From Plasmodium malariae (taxonomy: Eukaryota; Apicomplexa; Aconoidasida; Haemosporida; Plasmodiidae), in contig NC_041787.1 of the NCBI RefSeq assembly GCF_900090045.1, positions 310,001 through 374,000 on the forward strand: 64,000 nucleotides of DNA. Direction: 5' to 3'. Made by a program: the position numbers and the translations under genes. This document shows positions 25,001-35,977 of the stretch, one piece after another (position 1 is the stretch's first letter; the number at the start of each line of letters is the position of its first letter). The notes beneath the pieces are model-generated. The model had not been told where the DNA came from. It ran no database searches and saw nothing but the letters and a program-made list of their open reading frames with translations.

Positions 25001-27603
25001 AAATAGAAGTATGTTCACATGACACGGCACAATTTACACAATATCCAGAGAGATCCATATCACTACATAATACTAATAATAATCCATCCAACTTAGATAA
25101 TAATGGGGAAAGCAGAAATAACGATAACGAGAGTAACAACACCAACAATAATGGAGGAGGTAGTAGTGCAAGCGGTAATAACAATGGAGGAAATGGACAC
25201 AGTAATAATAACAACAATGCTGTGGGTGGAGGTGGCAATTACAGCGGAAGAAGCAGCAGCAACGGAAATGAAAATGAAAATGGAAACGTCATTCGAAACA
25301 ATTGTAACAACTACAGCAATAGCTATAACTGTGGTAATAGTAACAGTCGTAACAACTTCACCAGTAGCTGTGATAACAGTCTATTATATGACATTCCACT
25401 TAGCTCCATTCGAAACAATGCTCAGATGGGCTATAACGTTAGCAGGAGCTTATACCCAAATAGTAACAATGGCAGCAGTAACAATGGAAGTAGTAACAAT
25501 GGCAGTAGTAACAATGGAAATAGTAACAATGGAAGTAGTAACAATGGAAGCAGTAACAATGGAAGTAGTAACAATGGAAGTAGTAACAATGGAAGTAGTA
25601 ACAATGGAAGCAGTAACAATGGAAGCAGTAACAACAATGACAATTACGAGTGTGATAACCAAAATGATGACTATCACAGTAGTTGCAGCAATATGCATGC
25701 ATCTAGAGGAAGGAGAAGACAAAGAGTATTGCCACTACACAGCAACAACCTTGAGTATAATATTACCGCACAAAATTTAGAGCACAACAATTTACATTTA
25801 TCTTTTCGAAATAAAAACAGGCTTACCAGTAAAACCTGCAAGCATAATAATAATCATGGAGATACGTACTTTTATAATTACCTAAGATACAGTGTTAATA
25901 ATAATGGAATGAACTACAACAGTAGTAGTAGCCACGAATTCAACGATAACAGTGATAACGACGGTGGAAGTAACAACAGAAGAGGTAATGATAATCGAAA
26001 CGATAGTAATAATCGGAACGATAGTGATAATCGGAACGATAGTGATAATCGAAGCGGTAGCGATAATCGAAGCGGTAGTGATAATCGAAGCGGTAGTGAT
26101 AATTGTAGTAGCTCAAGTAAAGACTACAAGGGTTGTAATAATTACAGATTTAACGAAAGAACCGAATATGATAATAACACGTTTTACGTCAACTTTAGCA
26201 ATAATAATAATTATGAACATGATTATAATGAAAATAATTTTATAAATAATTGTACGAATAAAGATGATAACCTTAACCATTTTATGATAAACAAATTTTG
26301 TATCAATAATAGTTGTGATATTAGTGTCAGGGATGAAGACGATGAAGATAGATTTCGTGTTCATAAATACTGTCTAAATAAGAATAATTTCAAATATGCA
26401 AATAATTGCAAGTTGGACAACAACCTCTTTCACCATAATTGTTTGCTTAGTAACAATACTATAGAAAATTGTAAGCGTTTTCATAGAAATTACGACGCGA
26501 AATTCTTTTGTAATAATAGTATTAATTCGTTAGCAGTTGATAAAGCTAATAGTAATGGTAGCGGTAATGGTAGTAGGAACGGCAGGAGTAGCTGCAGTGC
26601 TAACCTCAACACATCGGACTCTTTTTTTTACAATATAATGAACACAGAAATGGTTGGAAGTAACGAAATAAATCCGAAGCAAGTTAACCATCCGAATTTA
26701 TTGAATATTAAAGCTAGTAGCATGTGCCTTATAAACGTTAAAAAAGTAGAAAAGAGTAAGTTGAACGAACTTATTATACCATATAAAAACATTAACAAAA
26801 ATAATAATGTGGACCGTAAGGTCAACAAGCATGCTTTTAAAAAGTACAACATTAGCAATTTGAATGGAACAACAAATGGCGGCTATAATAATAATAGTTG
26901 TCTTAATGATAATAGTAGTAAGCATAAGCATAACCATAACTGCCTGAACAATAGCGGTCTCAGTGCAACTGTTAGTTATGGTGGAGTTGTTAGAGAGAAT
27001 GTTGGTACGGATATTGGTGCAGATATTGGTGCGGATATTGGTGCGGATATTGGTGTGAATGGAAGGAGTGGACACGTTAATACTACTTCCAGTAACAATT
27101 GCACGCATAACAAATTAGATGGAGGTTCCTCGAAAAAAAAGAGAAACCATGCACAAACGTTCTTCTACAAAAATCAAGCAACAATTAAAGATGAAGGAGA
27201 CGAAGAAGAAGAATTACACGCAAAAAATATGAACTGTTCAGATAATTCGTCTATCATATATAACGAAATGGAATCATTTAAATTATTATATGATTATATT
27301 AATAATTTACATTTAAATAACAAAAAGAAGAGCACAAATCATCGTAATAATTTAATAGCTGAAAAGAATCATGATTATGATAATGATGATGAACTTTTTC
27401 ATATCTTAAATAACTCCAATGTACATACAAAAAAAATTAACTTCTTAAATCTATTTGCCTCTGAACAGTTGCCTGACCACGTGCATAAAAAATTGAGCAA
27501 AAATTTTCTGTTGGACAATGAAAAAACTAAGAATATTCTATTTAACGAGCACGTAAATGCAAACCAGAATAACTTAGTTTATTCCATCAAGATGAACAAC
27601 TGA
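22012..27603 (+). CDS. RING finger and double FHA-domain protein, putative E3 ubiquitin ligase
   Basis: Single exon of 1863 residues. A C3HC4 RING lies at about 471-511: CPICLDYFYLPVTMNCGHTF, then CRYC, then CPLCRQPL. A well-mixed region (about 515-690) follows, then an FHA-like fold at about 692-756 (MPHSSVSLSHLLF, DCGSTIGTMIKV, GDIIHIGDRLEV). A second, more canonical FHA lies at about 914-1003, with VLGRG, the phosphothreonine-binding core VSREHCLIYY, and TSTLGTFLKI. FHA domains bind phosphothreonine and RING domains recruit E2 enzymes, so a phospho-guided ubiquitin ligase is inferred, loosely like CHFR or RNF8 but with RING before FHA and two FHAs. The N-terminal 450 residues and most of the C-terminal 850 are Asn/Ser/Asp repeats. 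No targeting signal is seen. Domain calls are strong; substrates are unknown. Confidence 0.9.
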   Translation: MNLPNNTENSGQNNINNNNNNINIFESNRDNNFLGNDDGSFIDDTNIIEDECITPKDDEENINSKKKKKNDTGNKKEDKNLRMGTSESRNENSNSVHPSRDNNSGNNSDNNSGNNEDRHDPNSNDNNHINIESSNIDSSTVHRSNIHRSNVHRSNVHCSNVHRSNIHCSNIEHGLHFPNGGISNSDVSQNDDLNNVRINNARNGAISSAVHKAAIHNTPMSNLMSGHTNANNNSNSKTINNNSSNSNRIVSGRCSNINSNNINNSRNSGQSCLPFSAFAPYNDNLFQNEPNNYFLQDGMHSQCNDMYEEGVRGPMDDVEEMDDVEEVIQMEEIEEDLVDQVDDDSGQYEEMNEIHAQDDISVQHVERTKNIGKNQKKDGEEQVDNNILVNNDGESSEDKHSDIRSDNQGDNRGNIVNDHGLVRNDDDIMVDSLLNSDHRASCYGNTRNRIISEAGAPGFIDNLTQYLQKELTCPICLDYFYLPVTMNCGHTFCRYCIGHNKLNGKNCPLCRQPLGHTSCINTIISNLVRIYNLRRKSLKIYKSIEIVNTVDEIWWNENFIKPQVSISLFLRIFLHDMISPPIFFDDLTSCIVDFFTVNNLWSKAKWVFNIKDCRIFSELIGYDKDDKETTNERLHAWVERYITQNPSMCMRKDEKIILKLYQDRTHRIDSHIFDSTVLPNRLPWDGGRHAKSLIHMPHSSVSLSHLLFVKAENNNIGVVDCGSTIGTMIKVNNYHVLKEGDIIHIGDRLEVTVSIDKNTAGMPYKGYVWNKNANKVLDRHELNELIKAELVSGVGSVNSVSGNNDSGQVNNGQVNNGQVNNGQVNNGQVNNGQVNNGQVNNGQINNGQVNNDQVNNGQINNGQINNDHANNNIEIYNSSEGQMPSYCEDIESNLLIKFDFGTVKEEITLKTEYIDPKGVVLGRGPYAQSSYKKISVTNSNGYVSREHCLIYYDGSKSSGERWLLRDTSTLGTFLKIKPFSNPVPLPIGSIFKAGQCKIEVCSHDTAQFTQYPERSISLHNTNNNPSNLDNNGESRNNDNESNNTNNNGGGSSASGNNNGGNGHSNNNNNAVGGGGNYSGRSSSNGNENENGNVIRNNCNNYSNSYNCGNSNSRNNFTSSCDNSLLYDIPLSSIRNNAQMGYNVSRSLYPNSNNGSSNNGSSNNGSSNNGNSNNGSSNNGSSNNGSSNNGSSNNGSSNNGSSNNGSSNNNDNYECDNQNDDYHSSCSNMHASRGRRRQRVLPLHSNNLEYNITAQNLEHNNLHLSFRNKNRLTSKTCKHNNNHGDTYFYNYLRYSVNNNGMNYNSSSSHEFNDNSDNDGGSNNRRGNDNRNDSNNRNDSDNRNDSDNRSGSDNRSGSDNRSGSDNCSSSSKDYKGCNNYRFNERTEYDNNTFYVNFSNNNNYEHDYNENNFINNCTNKDDNLNHFMINKFCINNSCDISVRDEDDEDRFRVHKYCLNKNNFKYANNCKLDNNLFHHNCLLSNNTIENCKRFHRNYDAKFFCNNSINSLAVDKANSNGSGNGSRNGRSSCSANLNTSDSFFYNIMNTEMVGSNEINPKQVNHPNLLNIKASSMCLINVKKVEKSKLNELIIPYKNINKNNNVDRKVNKHAFKKYNISNLNGTTNGGYNNNSCLNDNSSKHKHNHNCLNNSGLSATVSYGGVVRENVGTDIGADIGADIGADIGVNGRSGHVNTTSSNNCTHNKLDGGSSKKKRNHAQTFFYKNQATIKDEGDEEEELHAKNMNCSDNSSIIYNEMESFKLLYDYINNLHLNNKKKSTNHRNNLIAEKNHDYDNDDELFHILNNSNVHTKKINFLNLFASEQLPDHVHKKLSKNFLLDNEKTKNILFNEHVNANQNNLVYSIKMNN
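22428..22530 (+). repeat. 15-bp coding repeat (SNVHR)
   Basis: Units of agtaacgttcatcgt and close variants encode SNVHR, SNIHR or SNVHC in the N-terminal low-complexity part of the RING/FHA protein. Confidence 0.85.
24431..24619 (+). repeat. 15-bp coding repeat (VNNGQ) between the two FHA domains
   Basis: About twelve units of gttaataatggccaa and variants encode VNNGQ or INNGQ. They form a linker separating the first FHA-like fold from the canonical second FHA. Confidence 0.95.
25460..25633 (+). repeat. 15-bp coding repeat (SNNGS)
   Basis: Eleven or so units of agtaacaatggaagt encode SNNGS, downstream of the second FHA domain. Confidence 0.95.
25984..26110 (+). repeat. 18-bp coding repeat (DNRSGS / NNRNDS)
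   Basis: Units of gataatcgaagcggtagt and relatives encode DNRSGS or DNRNDS in the C-terminal disordered part of the RING/FHA protein. Confidence 0.85.
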
Positions 27604-27626
27604 TAGGGAATAGGAAGGGTGATGAT

Positions 27627-27670
27627 GGTGTGTGTGTGTGTGTGTGTGTGTGTGGTGGGGGTGGTGGTGC
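27627..27670 (+). repeat. (TG)n tract running into a G-rich patch
   Basis: About 28 bp of alternating TG starting 23 bp after the RING/FHA stop codon, followed by gtggtgggggtggtggtgcc. The strand is strongly G/T-biased in an otherwise AT-rich spacer. It is presumably transcribed in the 3' untranslated region. Confidence 0.85.
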
Positions 27671-28639
27671 CTTCATTTGTATGTTAACTAACTTTTGCAC
27701 ATGCATGTGCAACATATATATACACAAATGGATATAAAAATGCATACACATAATAATACGAACAAGCCGAAATAATATATATGAAGACTGAAGGAATTTT
27801 TCCATTCTTTCCTATACATATCTAAATGTGTACATGTACAACACCTTCCACATGCATGCACATATGTTATAGTAACAGAGTGCTTACTCAAAATCTTTAA
27901 TAAATCCGTATCCATCATATATATATATATAGACTGTTGTGTGCAAAAAGAAGACTAGACGAACGAATACAGTCGTTTGTTAGCAGATCCAAAAAAATTG
28001 AAAAACAAAAAAAAAAAAAAAAAAAGAAAAAATTAAAAAGAAGAAAAAAGAAAATTTAAAAAAGTAAAGAAAAACGAAAAACGAAAAACAAAAAACAAAA
28101 AACAAAAAAAAAGGCAAACAATTTATGCATATTACTTAGAATATAGATATATATTATGTATGCATGTATGTATATGTACGTATATGCACGTATATATTTG
28201 TAGGTCTTGCGTATTTATGTATATATACGGATGTTATAAAATATGAATGTTAACAATTTTTCCAGCTAATAAGTTGTTTTCAAAAAGCGCGAGAAAAGCG
28301 TATTAAAATAATTGATTATTTTTGTATACTATTTTAAGCACTATACTTCCAATGTGCATATATATATGCACAGGTATTTATATATGTATATGTGTGCATG
28401 CATTTTATTGAATATTATGTGTTTTTTGTATACTTGCATACAAAAATAACTGATGCAGTTTTATAATGTAGTTGTATGAACTAAAAAATTTATGACAATT
28501 CTTTTTAAAAACAATTTTTCTATTTCCTCTTCTATGTGAACTTAATGCATTTTTTATAAAATAAAAGCAGTATTCTGAAAATGTAGTTCAAGGAAGTTCT
28601 ACCTGCCAATACACTGATAATTATTAGCATGGATATGCA

Positions 28640-28667
28640 TATATAGGTGCATATATGCACCTATATA
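28640..28667. repeat. 28-bp perfect palindrome
   Basis: The left arm reads tatataggtgcata and the right arm is its exact reverse complement, with no spacer. The arms contain GTGCA/TGCAC. Function unknown. Confidence 0.85.
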
Positions 28668-29995
28668 CGTATATATATATATATACATACTGTGAATATG
28701 CATTATATACATTTTGTCCATATAACGCACATTGCACTTATTACGAGCTTTGCGTATATTTAAGTAAAATTGTTTACTTTATTAACTTGGGGGAACATAT
28801 TTATAAGATAAAGTACGAATTTATCCAAATATATATATATACATTTATATATATGTACATGTGTTGTTTGTATGTGCTCATATATGTATCTATATACACC
28901 CTTAAGCCATGTGCATTTTATGCTATTTAACCTTGTGAATAATGTAGCTTACATATTTTTGTTATACAATAAATAAAGGTAAAAAAAATAAAAGAAAAGA
29001 AAAAAAGAACTCCGCTAGTAAGAATTACTCCATTTATATATATATTTTTTTTTAAATTGTTTATTAAATTTTTTTTTTTTTGTCCTTCCTTACAACTCCT
29101 ACTAAAGAATGATGAAATTTATTCCTAATATTAAGAATTTAGCAAAATATAAAATATGAAAATATGGTTGAATACACACAAACATACGTATATATCTATT
29201 TATGTATATGTGTGTATTTATGCATTTATGCAGTCGACCCATAAACTTTTATCATGTGCATATATATTTCCATTTTGAAGCGACTGTTTATATAACCCCC
29301 TTTTAATTACATGTCTAGAATGAAAATACAGAATTAAAAAATAAAATAAAATACAGCAAAATAAAAATAAAATAACAAGATTTAATTAGCTAACTAGACA
29401 ATATAATTGCTTATCTTTTTTTGATAAATATTTTATGAACATACTACGACACCTATTTTAAACAATGAACAGAAAAAGTAATATCATTTGTATGTGTTAT
29501 GCTGTTGTACATTTGGTGTAGGAACAAGATTTATGCTTCATTTCACTTATTTTTCTCTAAAAAAAAAGCAAAACGGAGCGAACGTCAATTAGGAGACTAA
29601 CGTAGGCTTTTTACGTAATTATTCTTATTTATGTATTTCCCATGAAAAATGACAAAAAGGGCGAAAAAAAGGATAAAAAAGGGATAAAAAAGTAGTAAAG
29701 ATGATATAAGAAAATTAAGAAAAAAAAACAGAATATGATATAAAAAATTTAGAAAAAAAAAGAAGAAAAGATGATAAAAAATTAAGAAAAAAGGCAGGCA
29801 ACAATTGTGCGACAGAAAGGATGCTTATTTGTAAACATCTTAAAGCCCATAAACATATATATATATGTATGCATATGTATTTATATACAATGAAGACAGA
29901 TTTTTATTTCTTCCCTTTGTTAGGAATAATTTTCTAGTCCTTTTATACTATTTACATGTCTTTTCCATTTTAGGATGTATATATATTCATTTGTG

Positions 29996-30034
<39 letters not shown>

Positions 30035-30796
30035 AGTTATGGGATGGTCTTTTATGTATAACACACCTTTGTTACTTGCTACTCGCTCCTTGCTACACGT
30101 TAATTGTCGTTATTATTTTTTTTTTTTTTTTTCTCCTTATGTTTCTTTCATCATGTAAAAATAAACATTCACTTGGTGGGTGGTAACACATATAGATATG
30201 AACCAATTTTATGAAAAGAAAAAAAAAGTAGTATATAAGAAGGGAAAAAAAGAGAGATAAACAAGGAACATATATATATATATATATATATGCGTGCTTT
30301 ATATACATACAACATATGCATATGTCTAAGTACACATATATATATATATATATGTACTTGAAAAAGTAACGTCAGACAAAAATAACAGGGAACATGAGAA
30401 AGTAAAATGCACACAAAAAATTACTTCACACACGATTTTAACAAGGACAGTTCTGAATATTTTTTCACTTCATTTTTTTCGTTTTTTCTTTCTTTTTTTT
30501 TATTATTTTTATTATTTTTTGAAAAATTAAAGTTTTGTCAAAATAAATGAATTAAAATTATTTCAAAAAAGAATGAAGTGGTGACATGAGTCAACGTGAT
30601 GAGAAATGGGAATATGTGCACAGAGATATTCACTACTGCATCATTCTTATTTTTTTCCTAGTTGTTCATGTTTGCTCACTTTTCGCAGTTAAGTGTAAAT
30701 TCATCAACTCGTCTTTAAAACATGTTGGCATTTATGTTCTTTTACATCAACGATCAGAATAATGAATAAAAGTATTCATGTTCCCATTTTCATCTT

Positions 30797-33346
30797 TCAG
30801 TTTTTATAATTTGATAAATTTATTCTTCTTTTTTTAGCCCCATATTCATCGTTATTTACACTGCAAATGGTGATCTTGGTTACTTCATTATTTTCCTTGT
30901 TTAGTACCGCTTTGTCAAATTCAGACTAAAAAGGGAAAAAAACGAAGAAGTAATGAAGCAATGAAGTAATGAAGCAATGAAACAATGAAGCAATGAAACA
31001 ATGAAGCAATGAAACAATGAAGTAATGAAGCAATGAAACAATGAAGCAATGAAACAATGAAGCAATGAAACAATGAAGCAATGAGACAAAATAATGGGAA
31101 TACGTTTTCCTATGAGTGAATATACTGTGCACACCGATGCCACAACGATACAGCTACGAACATGCTATAAGACATAAGATACCCATGCACAGCAGAATTA
31201 CCTTAGTCGTGACGACCAAATCCTTGGCAATAGTTTGACTACCCAATTCCTTTCCTTCTTCTCCTTCTTCCTCTATTTGCCTTTTTAAATCATCTATTTG
31301 TATTTGAACATCATCATATGTATCTCGTATAACTTTTTCATTGGTATTTTCAGGCAATGGTGTTGTTTTCTGTCTAACATCAAGTAATATTTTTTTTACT
31401 TTTTCAAAATAATTTACTGCTTCCTTTCTCTTTCCACAAAACATATAACTCTGTGATAAGGAAATCAACGGGGCAATGAGATTTTCATTGCCAACCTTGT
31501 ACTTCTCTCTCAGCTCAACACATTTTTCGTACTCCTACGGATGAAATGAAAAAAAAAAAAAAATTTCAAAATATCACATGTTTCTAGGGGAGCTGGTAGC
31601 TTTCTTTTATTCTATTATTTCTTTGTATTTCTTGCTTTTTCGCCTCCTTTTTATTGTTTCCCTTTTTTCTTATTTTTCTTTTCGTCCTACCGCTAACGCC
31701 TCGGGGAAAAAATGGTTTAACAAGTTGATATCTCCCAGACGGATAAAAACATAGGTGTAATTGAGGACATCTTTTTTTGATAATTCCTTTTTTTCTTCAA
31801 CTAAGAGTTCATAGCATTTTCTTGCAAACTCGAACATTTCAAAGGCCAACTGATTTTAAGAAATGCGCATAAAAACAGAATGACACGCAAATGACACGCG
31901 AATGACACGCGAATGACACGCGAATGACACGAAAATGACATGCAAATGACACGAAAATGACACACAAATGACACGAAAATGACACACAAATGACACACAA
32001 ATGACATGCAAATGACACACAAATGACACGAAAATGACACACAAATGACGTGATACAAAATGGACAGGGGAAAAAGGGTACCCACTTTTGGTACGTTATC
32101 AGCATTGGAATAAATATGATGAAAAAGTCAAAATATTTATATGAATATCACTCCATAAATTAACAGAATAAAGTGAATAAAATGAATAAGCAAAAATTAA
32201 ACGTACCTGCTCGTCTGATACTTCTTCCTTGTCAAGTGAATCTTCCGTGTCGGACACCTCCACTTTTTTCTCTAGAAAAGGGGAAAAGAGATATGTGTAT
32301 GTGGATGTACCCTCACAATTACACATACACTTGCACATACACGAAACACATATGTATATAACTATATAAATAAATATATATATACACTAATTTATAGTGT
32401 TGTGTTCATGCGCATTACTTTTTTTTAAAAATTCAAATAAATCGTTCTTCTCTTCCTCCTTTGTTAGTAGTGCATCCGCGAAGCATAAGTAGTACTCACG
32501 TAAGTCGATGTGCACACTTCCTTCAGCGTTTAGCTCCTTTACCCTGCAGACAGAACAAATGTGTACGTACATACACATATATATGCCCACATTTTGCATG
32601 TACTTTGATGCTCAGTTAATATACAATGTACCATTTTCATAAAATATACAAAGGATGAAAAAAAAAAAAACAAAAAAAAAACTATTACTTTTTTTCCACT
32701 GCCATTGAAAATCTCTCTGCCGCTACATCATAATTCTTGTTTTCCTTAAATTCAAGATTTCCCATATCAAACAATTCCTGCGCTGTCCTTTTTTCAAGCA
32801 ATTCTGGGAAGCCGACAAAATAAAAGGAAACATAGAAATGGTCCGATAAATAAATATGAAAATGAATAAATAAATAGATAGATCGATAAATATAAATATA
32901 AATACATATATAAATACATATATAAATACATATATAAATACATATATATATATATATATATATATACGAACAGGACACATATAAATATGTTCATATGCAC
33001 GGATACAATTAAAACCTTGTTCAAAAGTGCGTAAATGCACAAACCACATATGTATGTCTACATGTACGTGCATATGTAACCTTTCTGTTCGTCAACTTCC
33101 GATTCGACATTGGTGTTGGAGGTCTCATCTGCGATTATTTCTTCTGCATTTTGGAAAAAATGAAAAAATAAAAATAAAATAAAAATAAACAAAATTAAAA
33201 TAAAAACAAGAAAAATTAAACCGTAGAAATACAAAAAATATGAAAAATTAGAAAAAAAAAAAGAAAAAAAAAGTACTAATAAGACTAAGGCATAAACATT
33301 AAAACGGGGCTTCTAATTCAAGTTCTATTTCTCCCTCACCTGACAT
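30797..33346 (-). CDS. NASP / SHNi-TPR family histone chaperone, eight exons
   Basis: I assembled eight exons from GT-AG sites with consistent phase: 33346-33340, 33143-33081, 32803-32689, 32543-32419, 32271-32207, 31849-31691, 31534-31202 and 30925-30797, giving 331 residues. The protein starts MSEEIIADETSN and ends in INLSNYKN. After an acidic N-terminus come a TPR (ELFDMGNLEFKENKNYDVAA), an acidic interruption (KKKVEVSDTEDSLDKEEVS), and two TPRs (LAFEMFEFARKCYEL; YTYVFIRLGDINLLNHFFPE). The last TPR block has EYEKCVELREKYKVGNENLI and SYMFCGKRKEAVNYFEKV. A coiled coil (VQIQIDDLKRQIEEEGEEG) and a basic KKRR near the end complete it. Order and wording match the NASP/Sim3/Hif1 family, in which an acidic insert splits the second TPR. 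Expected role: binding H3 (or CenH3)-H4 in the nucleus. Introns 5 and 7 contain minisatellites. The tiny first exon (ATGTCAG) is the least certain part. Confidence 0.85.
30950..31087. repeat. 16-bp tandem repeat in last intron of NASP-like gene
   Basis: Unit aatgaagcaatgaaac, about eight copies with minor variants, within the intron between 31201 and 30926. It is transcribed and then removed. Confidence 0.9.
31866..32048. repeat. 11-bp tandem repeat in intron 5 of NASP-like gene
   Basis: Unit aatgacacgcg with variants aatgacacaca and aatgacatgca, about sixteen copies. It fills much of the intron 32206-31850. The 11-bp period excludes coding. Confidence 0.9.
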
Positions 33347-33549
33347 TTTTTCACAAATAAAATAAAAAACTAAAATCACAGAAATAGGTTTGTACGTATA
33401 TAAAATCTTCTCTTATATTCCCTATACATATATAAAAACTTGTACATTACACAAAGTATTTATTTGATAGTATAGAAAATATTCTTATTCCATGCATACA
33501 CAAATATGTATACCTATATATACGCACACATGTATTTAAGCGCCCATAT

Positions 33550-33672
33550 AAATACACACATATATATATATACACACACATATATATATACACACATATA
33601 TATATATACACACACATATATATATACACACACATATATATACACACACATATATATATACACACACACACG
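33550..33672. repeat. TA/CA-rich tandem repeat
   Basis: Alternating (TA)n and (CA)n blocks in steps of roughly 17-20 bp, upstream of the NASP-like gene. Confidence 0.85.
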
Positions 33673-35162
33673 TATGTACATGTATGTAAATACATAGAAG
33701 TATGTGTAATGTATATGCTTTTTTACCTCTCCTGGATGGCTCAAAAATGCTTATGCCTTTCACAATTTTCAATTAATGTTCAGCTGTTTAAAATAACGAT
33801 TGAATTTTTGAAGGATTTCAGTTTTATATGTAATACGATAATACGTACTTTTACAATTCGAAGGAAACAATTTTGCAAAACTGTACGTATATACTAGCCC
33901 ATACATATATATATATATATATACATAAATTTATGCATACATGTGTTTATACATACGTACATTTATCCATACATACATAAATTTACACATACATGGGTGT
34001 TTATACATACGTGTATTTATTTATACATATGCCTTTACATATATACTTTTATTAATACAGTACTCATAGATGCATATATATATACATATGTATATCCATG
34101 TACGTAAAACAATGAAAGAGAAAATACGGATGGAAAACTCATCTGTGTACTGTTTGAAATATAATTACACGAAACGAATGCTTATTCACATATACATGTA
34201 TTAATGCTAACCTTAAAAAAATTATTTTATATTTTTTTCCCCCAATATTTACGATAAAAATGAATGACTGCTTCAGTTTTATGTTTATGTATTCTTATTT
34301 CAAATTGTATATGTATACATATATGTAGTACATATGTACATATATTACATACATACATATATATATATTTTTTACGGCTGCTCCTTTTTTTTTTTTTTTT
34401 TTTTTCCTTAATTTGAAATTTCTTTTTTTCTACATAATCATTAAAAAAAAAATTTTCATTCTGCAAAATTTTTCTTTTTATTGGTGTCTTAAGGAGATGA
34501 TAAAAGAAGAGAAAAAAAAAAAAAATTTTTTTTTTTTTTTTTTCCTACCTTTATTAAGAGAAATAATATTAGAAGGGGGGGTAGCGAAAAAAAAAAAAAT
34601 ATATTATATATAAAATTTACCTAATATATAGTGTATATATATACTAATGCTATATGATAGTAGTTAAAGCCTGGCTGGTCCTTTTATTATTATTTAAACT
34701 ACTTATAGCATTTTACGTGGAAACAGTATTTTTTTTCTTTATGTATAAAATATACATATATATAATTATATATATGTATATATTGTATATACTATATATT
34801 CATAAATAAATGTACACATACCATAATATTCGCATATGTATATATGAACATTGTACATATGGCCATCAGCCTAGGTATCTATATATTTAATAAATCGACA
34901 TTTTTATATACATACACATAATGTAGTACATTTATATATGATATTAACACATTTTCAATTTTAGTATGTGCAAATTTTGTACATATATAATAATAATAGC
35001 ATATTCATACACATATATATTGAAATGAGTTCTCTTAAAAATCAATGGTGTGTACTAGACTTTATTCTTTTTGTTTTAATTTTTGCAATCAGTATGTACA
35101 TGCTCTCCTTGATCAAGCCTTAAATTTGACGTATAACAGTTTAGAGCTATATCAATGTAAAG

Positions 35163-35452
35163 CAATTTAGCACTATTTCAATATAGCAAAATAGCAATAT
35201 AGCAAAATAGTAATATAGCAAAATAGCAAAATAGCAATATTGCAATATAGCAATATAGCAAAATAGTAATATAACAATATAGCAAAATAGCAATATAGCA
35301 ATATAGCAAAATAGCAATATAGCAATATAGCAATATGGCAATATAGCAATATGGCAAAATAGCAATATAACAAAATAGTAATATAGCAAAATAACAATAT
35401 AGCACTATTGCAATATAGTAATGTAGCAAAACGGCACTATAGCAGTATTTTA
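35163..35452. repeat. 8-bp tandem repeat, about 35 copies
   Basis: Mix of tagcaata and tagcaaaa units with a few substitutions (for example tagtaata and tggcaata). Non-coding. Confidence 0.9.
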
Positions 35453-35820
35453 ACATAGGAAAAGAAGTAACAGCTTGAGTGCTTATATGTGTATGTTCAT
35501 ACAAAATTTACAGGAATGACAAAATAATTTTGTAAACCCTTTGTTCACGCGCCTATAAAATCTTCGTCGTATGTCATATGTGGATAACACATAAAACGTG
35601 ATATTTTTATTTTTGAGTAGGTAATACTACTATAAATACACACCTGTAGGTGCAGAGAAGTAAAAATAAATCGTAAAAATTTTTAAAATTAACACTAAAA
35701 CGATTAAGTTAATGGCTATTTTTTCATCAGATAATAAAAAGTGGAAAAAAGAGAGAAATGAAGAACGAGAAAAAAAACGAAAAAAAAATGGAAAAAAAAT
35801 AAAATAAATAATTTTATACA

Positions 35821-35977
35821 TAAACGTACATATAAACGTACAAATAAACGTACATATAAACGTACAAATAAACGTACATATAAACGTACAAATAAACGTA
35901 CATATAAACGTACAAATAAACGTACATATAAACGTACAAATAAACGTACATATAAACGTACAAATAAACGTACAAAT
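35821..35977. repeat. 12-bp repeat in alternating pairs
   Basis: taaacgtacata alternates with taaacgtacaaa, giving a 24-bp higher-order unit; about thirteen 12-bp units. It lies about 570 bp upstream of the tGloII start. Confidence 0.9.

Larger units (their letters stand above)
27604..30796. other. gene-free spacer between convergent RING/FHA and NASP-like genes
   Basis: Begins with a (TG)n/G-rich tract just after the RING/FHA stop codon and includes a 28-bp perfect palindrome, several A-runs (28010, 28050-28110) and T-runs (30000, 30120). It should hold both 3' untranslated regions. No frame looks protein-like. Confidence 0.6.
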
